DNA of 64,000 nucleotides from Pseudarthrobacter psychrotolerans (GTDB taxonomy: Bacteria > Actinomycetota > Actinomycetes > Actinomycetales > Micrococcaceae): assembly GCF_009911795.1 (NCBI RefSeq), contig NZ_CP047898.1:1860001-1924000 (forward strand). The letters run 5' to 3'. Both the position numbers and the translations under genes were made by a program. The notes beneath the pieces were generated by a model. It saw only the letters and a program-made list of their open reading frames with translations. It searched no databases and was not told the DNA's origin. Positions 45,974 through 52,959 of the stretch are shown one piece after another; the first letter of the stretch is position 1, and each line of letters starts with the position of its first letter.

Positions 45974-46170
45974 GTGTCGATCCGAGTCCAAGGTCTTGGT
46001 TTGACCGAGCGATCGGCGCCTGCATGTCAGTTCTATTGGCTGTTGTCGCACTTTACTGCGCGACTCAGGTGCTGCAATCAATCCTGCCGTTTCTGATCGT
46101 CTGCGTTGGAGTCGTAGCCATCATCTGGGTGGTATGGGTAGTCGTCCAACATCGCCGCAATAGGTACTAA
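45970..46170 (+). CDS. Small membrane protein (66 aa)
   Basis: Two close hydrophobic spans (residues about 15-33 and 38-58: LPFLIVCVGVVAIIWVVWVVV) and a short basic tail QHRRNRY. Overlaps the preceding gene by 4 nt. Last gene before a 172-bp regulatory gap. Unknown function. Confidence 0.55.
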   Translation: MSVDPSPRSWFDRAIGACMSVLLAVVALYCATQVLQSILPFLIVCVGVVAIIWVVWVVVQHRRNRY

Positions 46171-46234
46171 ATCCATCGCCGCAGCGCGGCAACTACAGGT
46201 CTTCCAGCCGGTGTTGTGGTTTGCGCCAAAGTTG

Positions 46235-46294
46235 TTGATCGTTCAACTAATTGAACGCATACTAGCCCACAGACCACGTTCAATACGTTGAACG
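46235..46294 (+). promoter_or_regulatory. Promoter with two identical palindromic operators before the transfer genes
   Basis: -35-like TTGATC (46235-46240), 17-bp spacer, -10 CATACT (46258-46263). The palindrome CGTTCAA-CTAA-TTGAACG (46240-46257) fills the spacer; a second, CGTTCAA-TACG-TTGAACG, lies at 46277-46294, 37 bp downstream. Repressor binding would block polymerase. The XRE gene promoter at 51836-51868 has the same half-site and the same -10, so the XRE protein is the likely repressor of both. Confidence 0.65.
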
Positions 46295-46342
46295 ATCGTC
46301 TGCATCGCCACCACAACACCGACTGAAAGGAGGGAAAACACC

Positions 46343-46549
46343 ATGCCCACACCCAAGCAACCACGGCGCAGCCGCGCCGCCCGTCCACGCCAGGAGCGCC
46401 ACATCCTGGTCTACGGAGTGCAACGCGACAGACCAGATTTGCGCAAGCTCAGCCGCGCTGTCATCGCCATGGCACAGGCCGAAGCCGAACGCGAAGCCCA
46501 GGCTCAGCACCAGACGAACCGGCGCCCGAGGGGAGATCGAAATGATTAG
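46343..46549 (+). CDS. Small basic protein preceding the VirD4-like gene (68 aa)
   Basis: Arg/Gln/Ala-rich: QPRRSRAARPRQERHILVYG, then VQRDRPDLRKLSRAVIAMAQAEAEREAQAQ. Likely a DNA- or protein-binding accessory factor of the transfer system. A strong ribosome-binding site (AAAGGAGGG) lies about 8 nt before the ATG. The 3' end overlaps the ATPase gene by 8 bp. First gene under the operator-controlled promoter. Confidence 0.65.
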   Translation: MPTPKQPRRSRAARPRQERHILVYGVQRDRPDLRKLSRAVIAMAQAEAEREAQAQHQTNRRPRGDRND

Positions 46550-48719
46550 CCAGGAGTCCCTCTTAGGCCAGATCGTCTGGCAGGAGATCCACTGGCCACA
46601 CCCCTTGGACGCGATACGCACCCTGAACCTCCTCCGCCAATGGGCTGCTCAGGTCCATGCTCCCCAGATCATTCTGGAAGCCCGGGCCACCAAGAACGGC
46701 ATCCGTTTTTTGGTTGGCTCCCAGCGCCGACACGAAGCAGCCCTCCGTCGGGACATCGAACAGATGGTGCCTGGTGCCATCGTGGCTGCCGAGATTACCG
46801 GACGTAGCCACGCAAGCGTCTCCCGCCGCATCATGATCAACCACCCGATCCGCCCGCTCGAGTCACACGACAACGAGGGCAGCACCCGGTCAATTCTGGC
46901 CAGTCTGGCTGGTCTACGCGGCAACGAGTTGCTGGTCATGCAAATCGTTCTTGGCCCACGGCTCGCACCCCAGTTACTACCTGAACGGCTGCCACGGACA
47001 GACCAAGGTCTTTCCTCGTTGGCATTGACGGGCATTCAGGAAGAACGCCGACCGCACGTCGCCAAGGAAATCCAGCTCAAACAGTCCGACCATGGTTTCG
47101 CTGCTGTGATCCGTGTCGGCGTCCACGCCACCGACGAAGCCCGTCGTGCGACCCTGATCAAACGAGTCGTCAGCTCACTCAGGACACTACTTACACCTGG
47201 TCTGAGGCTGCGCGAACACCGGGAAAAGGTACAGAAACTGAACACTCCGGTCTCGGAGTGGGCATACTTCACTCCGGCGCAGCGGCTTTCTGTCGCAGAA
47301 GTTGGCTTGCTCAGCGGCTGGCCGGTTGGCGCTATCGATGTCCCATACCCTGGAATGCCTCCGATCCATCCCCGCCCGATACGCCCGTCATTCACAACCG
47401 GAGACAAGCACCGGGTGGTCGCTCAGGCCACGGCGCCGGGCGCCACCGACACGATGCTTGGGATCACCGCTGACGACAGCCGGCGCCACATCTGGCTGAT
47501 GGGGCCAACCGGCGTCGGCAAAAGTTCACTGCTGCTGAGCATGATTCACGACGACATGCTGGCCGGACGAGGCTTGGTCGTGGTCGAGCCCAAGGACCTG
47601 ATTCGCGATGTCCTGGCCGTCGTACCGGCATCGCGAAGGGATGACATCGTGCTGCTCGATCCGCTCGACAGCGAACCGGTTGGCATCAATCCACTCGATC
47701 TCCACGGGCGATCACCGGCACTGGTCGCCGACCAGCTCTTCGGCACCTTCAAAGCGCTCTATGGGGCGGACGGGTTGGGGCCACGCTCGTCGGACATCCT
47801 GCGACACTGCCTGTTGGCTTTGACCAGCCGCGGTGACGCCAGTCTGGCCATGCTGCCGGTGCTACTGACCAACCCCGGCTTTCGACGCTCGGTCACACAG
47901 CGTATTGCCCGCAGCGACCCGTTTTCGGCGGGGCCATTCTGGCGCTGGTTCGACCAGCTGACGCCGGAGGCCAGTGCCCAGGTGACGGCTCCACTGATGA
48001 ACAAGCTCCGCCCGTTATTGGACCCGCACCTGCGGCACGTCCTGGCCCAGCGCAACCCCCGGTTCAACATCCGGCAGGTTCTGACCCAACGGAAGATTCT
48101 GCTTGTGCCGCTTCAAAAAGGCGTGCTCGGACCGGAAGCTGCAGAACTGCTCGGCGCGCTCGTCGTCGGTGAACTTTGGCAAGCGATTCAGGAACGGGCC
48201 GGCATCGATCCCAAGGACCGTGACACGGTCATGGTCTACCTCGATGAAGTGCAGGATTACCTCAGGATCCCAACGTCTGACCTGGCTGACGTTCTGGCCA
48301 CCTCGCGAAGCCTGGGTGCCGCCTTCCACGTCGCTCACCAGTACATGGATCAGCTGCCGATCGCTATGCGCTCGGCCTTCGAAGCGAACTGCCGCTCCCG
48401 CATCTTCTTCCAGCTGGCGGCCAAGGACGCCCGCGCCGCCGCCGCCATGGCTCCAGGACTCGACCCCGAGGACTTCACCTCATTGCCGGCTCGCAACGTC
48501 TATGCACAACTCGTCAACCAGGGAACCGTCACCGACTGGGCATCGGGCAAAACGATCACCACTCCAAAGAAGTCGGCCAACATGTCTGACATTCAGGCAC
48601 GCAGCCGCGGCCAGTACGGCCAGGCTACCGATGCCATCGACCAAGGACTCCTGGACATATTCGAGCTCCCGCAGGATCGACCGGAGTCGGGCGAGCGCCG
48701 TCGCAGGAGCACGTCATGA
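46542..48719 (+). CDS. VirD4/TraG-like conjugative DNA-transfer ATPase
   Basis: 725 aa. Walker A MGPTGVGKSSLL at about residues 320-330, followed by GLVVVEPKDLIRDVL and DIVLLDPLDSEPVGINPLDL; Walker B VMVYLDEVQDYLRIP; sensor region LATSRSLGAAFHVAHQYMDQLP. This order is that of the type IV coupling protein (TraM-recognition/TraD-TraG) family. The N-terminal 310 residues are soluble, without clear membrane spans, so it may rely on the nearby small membrane proteins. It should pump or couple element DNA to a mating channel. Overlaps the next gene by 4 nt. Confidence 0.85.
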   Translation: MISQESLLGQIVWQEIHWPHPLDAIRTLNLLRQWAAQVHAPQIILEARATKNGIRFLVGSQRRHEAALRRDIEQMVPGAIVAAEITGRSHASVSRRIMINHPIRPLESHDNEGSTRSILASLAGLRGNELLVMQIVLGPRLAPQLLPERLPRTDQGLSSLALTGIQEERRPHVAKEIQLKQSDHGFAAVIRVGVHATDEARRATLIKRVVSSLRTLLTPGLRLREHREKVQKLNTPVSEWAYFTPAQRLSVAEVGLLSGWPVGAIDVPYPGMPPIHPRPIRPSFTTGDKHRVVAQATAPGATDTMLGITADDSRRHIWLMGPTGVGKSSLLLSMIHDDMLAGRGLVVVEPKDLIRDVLAVVPASRRDDIVLLDPLDSEPVGINPLDLHGRSPALVADQLFGTFKALYGADGLGPRSSDILRHCLLALTSRGDASLAMLPVLLTNPGFRRSVTQRIARSDPFSAGPFWRWFDQLTPEASAQVTAPLMNKLRPLLDPHLRHVLAQRNPRFNIRQVLTQRKILLVPLQKGVLGPEAAELLGALVVGELWQAIQERAGIDPKDRDTVMVYLDEVQDYLRIPTSDLADVLATSRSLGAAFHVAHQYMDQLPIAMRSAFEANCRSRIFFQLAAKDARAAAAMAPGLDPEDFTSLPARNVYAQLVNQGTVTDWASGKTITTPKKSANMSDIQARSRGQYGQATDAIDQGLLDIFELPQDRPESGERRRRSTS

Positions 48720-49690
48720 ACGACAAAATGACCCTTCCGACCGGCTACCCGACCGCGTCGAGTCAACTACCGGCATCTATGCAGGTCAACGGCGAGAAGG
48801 GGGCAACAGGGGCGACGAATACCGGTGCTACTTCGGGCACCGGAGCACACGCCGGACCACGCATCAGCAGCCGACGACTGCGAGAGATTCAAACTCATCT
48901 CAGCGCACGCGATCTGGCCATCCTGGCATCTGTAGACCGCTACCGATTCCTGACCGCCAGGCACCTCCAGGCGCTGCACTTCACGCAGCATGCGTCGGCG
49001 ACGTCTGCTTCTCGAACCTGCCGCCGGGTCCTGGCCCGGCTGCGCACACTCCGAGTCCTTGGCATCTTGGACCGCCGCATCGGCGGCATCCGGGCAGGCT
49101 CTGAAGGCCTGGTCTACTACATGGACACGGCGGGAGACCGCCTCCAACGAGACGTGACATCGTCCCGGGCCCGCAAGCGGTTCGATGAGCCATCAGCCCG
49201 ATTCCTCGACCACACGTTGGCGATAGCGGACATGGCCATAGGCATCTTCGAGAACGCCACGACCTACGGAGCCGAGGTGGTCAAACTCGACCCCGAACAC
49301 ACTGCCACCCGCACCTACGCAGACAGCTATGGGGTCGCCCAAGTGCTGCGACCCGACCTCTACGTCGAGCTGGCAGCCGCCGCCGGCGACGAAGAGGTCA
49401 GCGCATTCTTCATCGAAGTCGACCTAGGGCACGAGAGTCTGCCAACGCTGCTCGGGAAGTGCATGGCTTACGAGGACTATCGAAGTACCGGTATTGAGCA
49501 ACACCAATACGGCGGTTTCCCACGGGTCATTTGGGCCATGGACGCCTACCGTGAAACCACCGCCCAAAGACGCCGAAAGTCGCTTCAAGACTCCCTCGAA
49601 CGGAACAGCCGTCTCAGCGCCGGCCTGTACCGGATACAGGCACTGAAGGACACCGCCGCGGCCGTGGTACAGGGGCTGCGCCATGACTAG
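48716..49690 (+). CDS. Replication-relaxation family protein
   Basis: 324 aa. Winged-helix N-terminus (LSARDLAILASVDRYRFLTARHLQALHF, then SRTCRRVLARLRTLRVLGILDRRIGGIRAGSEGLVYYMDTAGDRL) and a nuclease-like C-terminal half with FFIEVDLGHESLPTLLGKCMAYEDY, as in the replication-relaxation family of actinobacterial plasmids and integrative elements. It is thought to act in replication or transfer initiation. It pairs with the VirD4-like gene, a common gene pair, and overlaps the methyltransferase gene by 8 bp. Confidence 0.82.
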   Translation: MNDKMTLPTGYPTASSQLPASMQVNGEKGATGATNTGATSGTGAHAGPRISSRRLREIQTHLSARDLAILASVDRYRFLTARHLQALHFTQHASATSASRTCRRVLARLRTLRVLGILDRRIGGIRAGSEGLVYYMDTAGDRLQRDVTSSRARKRFDEPSARFLDHTLAIADMAIGIFENATTYGAEVVKLDPEHTATRTYADSYGVAQVLRPDLYVELAAAAGDEEVSAFFIEVDLGHESLPTLLGKCMAYEDYRSTGIEQHQYGGFPRVIWAMDAYRETTAQRRRKSLQDSLERNSRLSAGLYRIQALKDTAAAVVQGLRHD

Positions 49691-50681
49691 TGCGACCAAC
49701 AGACTCCACGTCGGCGATGCCCTGATAACACTCCGAAGATTCCCGACTGAATCCGTCGACATGTGCCTGACCAGTCCACCATATTTCCGGCTGCGCGACT
49801 ACGACGCTCCGGGCCAGCTCGGGCTGGAAGAGTCAGTCGATATTTGGGCGGCCACTCTCCGGGAGGTGTGCCGTGAAGTCCACCGCGTCCTCGTGCCAAC
49901 TGGCACGTTCTGGCTCAATCTGGGCGACACGTACACCACCCATGCGCGCCAGGGCGCCCCTCCTAAAAGCCTGGCACTCGCCCCGGAGCGCCTCGCGCGG
50001 TTATTGCAAGAGGACGGCTGGATTCTGCGTAACAAGATCATCTGGGCCAAGCCAAACCCAATGCCAACCAGCGTCCGTGACCGGCTGACAGCAACCCACG
50101 AGGTGATCTACGTTTTTGCCAAGCAGCCACGCTACTTCTTTGATCTGGACAGCATCCGTGTTGCCCACGTCTCCAAACCAGGATCACCGCCAGGGAACCG
50201 GTCTCGGCGACCAACGGCCGAGCGCTGGCGTGGTCCCAATGCTGACTCCATCACCGGCCTGGTGAAGATGAAGGCGCGGGGCGTTGTCGGGCACCCTCTC
50301 GGCAAAAACCCGGGGGACGTCTGGACAATCTCGACGTCAGCAGGAAAGGGAAGCCACCACGCCACATTCCCTGAATCCTTAGCTAGCCGCTGCCTCCAAG
50401 CCGGAACCCCCGAGGCCCGCTGCGTGGCGTGCCGCAAACCACTGATCCGTGCCGTTCACCGGCTTGGGGAAACGGCGACCCGACTCGCCCTCAAACCAAG
50501 CTGCGAGCATCGGAACGGGACGGAGCCTGGCATTGTCCTGGACCCATTCATGGGATCGGGCACGACAGCCGTTGTTGCCGAACGCTTGCACCGGCAGTGG
50601 ATTGGCGTCGAGCTCAATAGCGACTTCGCTCAGGAAGCTTTCGACCGGATCAGCTCAGCCAGGGCCTCTCCCGCAGCCTGA
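49683..50681 (+). CDS. Orphan site-specific DNA methyltransferase (beta class, SPPY)
   Basis: 332 aa. Catalytic motif IV LTSPPYFRLRDYD at residues 31-34 comes first and the SAM motif DPFMGSGTTAVVAERLHRQWIGVELN is near the C-terminus: the beta-class order of N4-cytosine or N6-adenine methylases. A CxxC-like segment CVACRKPLIRA is inserted. No restriction enzyme is adjacent, so it probably protects the element from host restriction or marks its DNA. Overlaps the replication-relaxation gene by 8 bp. Confidence 0.87.
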   Translation: MTSATNRLHVGDALITLRRFPTESVDMCLTSPPYFRLRDYDAPGQLGLEESVDIWAATLREVCREVHRVLVPTGTFWLNLGDTYTTHARQGAPPKSLALAPERLARLLQEDGWILRNKIIWAKPNPMPTSVRDRLTATHEVIYVFAKQPRYFFDLDSIRVAHVSKPGSPPGNRSRRPTAERWRGPNADSITGLVKMKARGVVGHPLGKNPGDVWTISTSAGKGSHHATFPESLASRCLQAGTPEARCVACRKPLIRAVHRLGETATRLALKPSCEHRNGTEPGIVLDPFMGSGTTAVVAERLHRQWIGVELNSDFAQEAFDRISSARASPAA

Positions 50682-50766
50682 ACCGTGACGCTCGTCGGTG
50701 TTATGCGGATCGGTGAGTCAGGTTTCATCCCGAAACCTCGCCGTCCGCAAGCACCGAGGAGTTGTC

Positions 50767-51084
50767 ATGACGACACCACCGGTTGACGGCATCGACCGTC
50801 ACAACCAGGGCAGCGTGAAGACGCTGGCCGTCCGGCTCGAACCGGACATCCACATCCAGCTGACGCTCATTGCTCAGCTGCGCGGCAGCACCATCACCGA
50901 GGAGATCCGGAAGGCTTTGGCGGCGCACATCGCGCTCGTCAAGGAAAACACCGATCTGGTCTCTCAGGCCGAGTCTGCCATGGCAGAGATCGAACGTGAG
51001 GCAGCTGCCCGTCGCGAGGCCATCGCCAGCCTGTTCGGCAACGACCAGGCAACGGCGAAGCCCCGCACGACTCGTGGGCGCTAG
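50767..51084 (+). CDS. Small ribbon-helix-helix-like protein (105 aa)
   Basis: VKTLAVRLEPDIHIQLTLIAQLRGSTITEEIRKALAAHIAL fits the beta-helix-helix pattern of CopG/Arc-type DNA-binding proteins, followed by a coiled helix. Could be a relaxosome or partition accessory factor. I start at ATG 50767 (MTTPPVDG); GAGGAG sits 9-14 nt upstream. The open frame 23 codons farther out lacks a ribosome-binding site. Confidence 0.65.
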   Translation: MTTPPVDGIDRHNQGSVKTLAVRLEPDIHIQLTLIAQLRGSTITEEIRKALAAHIALVKENTDLVSQAESAMAEIEREAAARREAIASLFGNDQATAKPRTTRGR

Positions 51085-51098
51085 TTCGAGCTACCCCG

Positions 51099-51149
51099 GC
51101 AGGAGCCAGCGTGAGCGGAGTTCAATCGAGCTCCCTCCGCTGCTCCTGC
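51099..51149. other. Bulged hairpin between the RHH-like gene and ardA
   Basis: GCAGGAGC (51099-51106) pairs with GCTCCTGC (51142-51149), and an inner GCGGAG (51115-51120) with CTCCGC (51135-51140). No T-run follows. It may be a terminator, an attenuator, or a single-strand-DNA secondary structure ahead of ardA; the sequence does not decide. Confidence 0.4.
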
Positions 51150-51185
51150 TGGACATCACACTACATAAGCGAAAGGAGACAACTC

Positions 51186-51770
51186 ATGAACCACGAACAC
51201 ATACCCGGGGCGGACCCGGAACGCGAGAATCGACGCACCACACCGGCGATCTACGTCGCGTCGCTGGCCGACTACAACAACGGCCGGCTGCTCGGCGATT
51301 GGATCGACGCCACTATCGGAGCCGATGCCATCTACGAGAAGATCACGGCCATACTTGCCGGATCCAAAGAGCCGGCACCGGAAGAATGGGCCATTCACGA
51401 CTATGAGGGCTTCGGCAACAAACGACTCAGTGAGTATGAACGCATCGAAGACGTCGCCGCCTTGGCCGAAGGCATCAAGCAGCACGGCGAAGCCTTTGCC
51501 GCGTGGGTCGACTACACCGGCCTTGATCCCGAAGACTGGCACCACTTCGAAGACGCCTATTTGGGCGAATACGACAGCCTCGCTACTTACGCCGAGCAGA
51601 TCATGGACGATCTCGGATTGCGTGACGAGATCGAAAAATACTTACCGGAATCACTCCAGCCATACGTCAGGATCGACGCCGAGGCCATGGCAGAAGACAT
51701 GCGCCTCAATGGCGAGATTTACAGTGTCGAATCAGACTCCGGCATCTATGTATTCAACAGCCACATCTGA
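51186..51770 (+). CDS. ardA: Antirestriction protein ArdA
   Basis: 194 aa, strongly acidic. PAIYVASLADYNNGRLLGDWIDA at the N-terminus, EEWAIHDYEGF in the middle and EDWHHFEDAYLGEYDSLATYAEQIMDDLG in the C-terminal part are the signature blocks of ArdA. These proteins mimic B-form DNA and inhibit type I restriction enzymes when an element enters a new cell. ATG 51186 has AAAGGAGA 6-13 nt upstream. A type I R-M system sits in the same island, so ArdA must be kept from disabling it or is used only on transfer. Confidence 0.93.
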   Translation: MNHEHIPGADPERENRRTTPAIYVASLADYNNGRLLGDWIDATIGADAIYEKITAILAGSKEPAPEEWAIHDYEGFGNKRLSEYERIEDVAALAEGIKQHGEAFAAWVDYTGLDPEDWHHFEDAYLGEYDSLATYAEQIMDDLGLRDEIEKYLPESLQPYVRIDAEAMAEDMRLNGEIYSVESDSGIYVFNSHI

Positions 51771-51835
51771 CAATATCCGAAGAATAAGGCAGCACTTCCT
51801 TTCTTGACGAAATTTCTGTTGTGGAATTCGCTTAA

Positions 51836-51868
51836 ATCGTTGAACGAAATGAACGATCGGCCCATACT
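51836..51868 (+). promoter_or_regulatory. Autoregulated promoter of the XRE-ImmA-recombinase genes
   Basis: -35 TTGAAC (51840-51845), 17-bp spacer, -10 CATACT (51863-51868). The inverted repeat ATCGTT-N10-AACGAT (51836-51857) covers the -35 and contains a TTGAACG half-site identical to those of the operators at 46240 and 46277. The simplest reading is repressor autoregulation. Confidence 0.6.
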
Positions 51869-51894
51869 ACAAACAGAAATTGGAGACCAACGAA

Positions 51895-52278
51895 ATGCAA
51901 GACCACGACATACAACAACTGGCGGGTGCCATCCGGGAACGACGGCAGGAACTCGGCCTGTCTGCCAGCGAAGTCGCTCGGCGGGCAGACGTTGCCAAGG
52001 GAACCATCACCAGGTTGGAACTCGGGCAAATCACCAGCCCCCGCATGGACAACCTCCGTTCAATCGCCGATGTGCTTCAGATCCCGTTGACCAATCTCCT
52101 CGCCGAATCCCGCGTCCTGCGCGGATCAGACCTTCCCACCTTGCAGCCATACCTGCGCACCAAATTCAAAGAGATGCCAGAAGGCGCCGTCCGTGAAATC
52201 GAAGCACACTTCCGCGACGTCGCCGCCCGGCACGGCATCAACATCAATACCGGCCCCGCGCCAGGCGAGGACGAGTAA
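51895..52278 (+). CDS. XRE-family repressor (ImmR-like)
   Basis: 127 aa. HTH at residues about 8-65: IQQLAGAIRERRQELGLSASEVARRADVAKGTITRLELGQITSPRMDNLRSIADVLQIPL; short C-terminal region. Directly upstream of an ImmA/IrrE protease, the pairing that controls ICEBs1 and several phages, where the protease cleaves the repressor. ATG 51895 follows GGAG by 9 nt; an upstream TTG at 51880 lacks spacing. Likely represses its own promoter and the transfer promoter. Confidence 0.85.
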   Translation: MQDHDIQQLAGAIRERRQELGLSASEVARRADVAKGTITRLELGQITSPRMDNLRSIADVLQIPLTNLLAESRVLRGSDLPTLQPYLRTKFKEMPEGAVREIEAHFRDVAARHGININTGPAPGEDE

Positions 52279-52309
52279 CCCACCCATTTCTCAGAGAAAG
52301 GAGAAAGCC

Positions 52310-52957
52310 ATGACCAACGAAATCAACCCAACCCCATTTGATCGAAGCGTCCTGTCCACTCTCCGATCTCTCATCCCGAACCGCGAGGTTCACTCTCTTG
52401 CCGAGGCAAAACAAATCGCCGAGCACCAAGCCATCCGATTGCTGCAGCTCCACAGTATTGGTGATGGCCCTGTCCCGATCGAGTTCATCGCCGAACTGCC
52501 CAAGATCGAGATTGAGCTCGTGGAAGCGCCTGTTTCCGGAGCCAGCTTCTGGAACGGCAACGCCTGGATCATCCAGCTCAACAGGCACGAAAACTACCGC
52601 CGCCAGCGATTCACCCTCGCACACGAATACAAGCACATCATCGACCACAATCGTGCCGACGGGCTCTACCTGGGTTCGAAAGACCTCTCGGCTGCAGAGC
52701 AAGCTGAGCACGCGGCCGACTATTTCGCCGGATGTCTGCTCGTTCCAAAGATGCTGCTCAAGCGCGCCTACTACGGAGGCATGCAGAAGCCATCCGACCT
52801 GGCAAACCATTTTCAGGTATCTGAAGTTGCCATTGTTGTCCGGCTGCGGCAGACGGGCATCGCGGAACCATCGCCACGCTGCCAACAAGCCAGCACCCCA
52901 TTCTCGCGTTCATGGCAGTACCGCATGAACAGCCGCACCCAGCCACAAGGAGTTTGA
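52310..52957 (+). CDS. ImmA/IrrE-family metallopeptidase
   Basis: 215 aa. Zinc motif HEYKH at residues 105-109 (FTLAHEYKHIIDH) with the third ligand region EQAEHAADYFAGCLLVP near 130-146, the standard Peptidase_M78 layout. Likely substrate: the XRE repressor encoded 31 bp upstream. ATG 52310 has GAAAGGAG ahead. Only 2 bp separate its stop from the recombinase start, so derepression would couple protease and recombinase synthesis. Confidence 0.87.
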   Translation: MTNEINPTPFDRSVLSTLRSLIPNREVHSLAEAKQIAEHQAIRLLQLHSIGDGPVPIEFIAELPKIEIELVEAPVSGASFWNGNAWIIQLNRHENYRRQRFTLAHEYKHIIDHNRADGLYLGSKDLSAAEQAEHAADYFAGCLLVPKMLLKRAYYGGMQKPSDLANHFQVSEVAIVVRLRQTGIAEPSPRCQQASTPFSRSWQYRMNSRTQPQGV

Positions 52958-52959
52958 TC

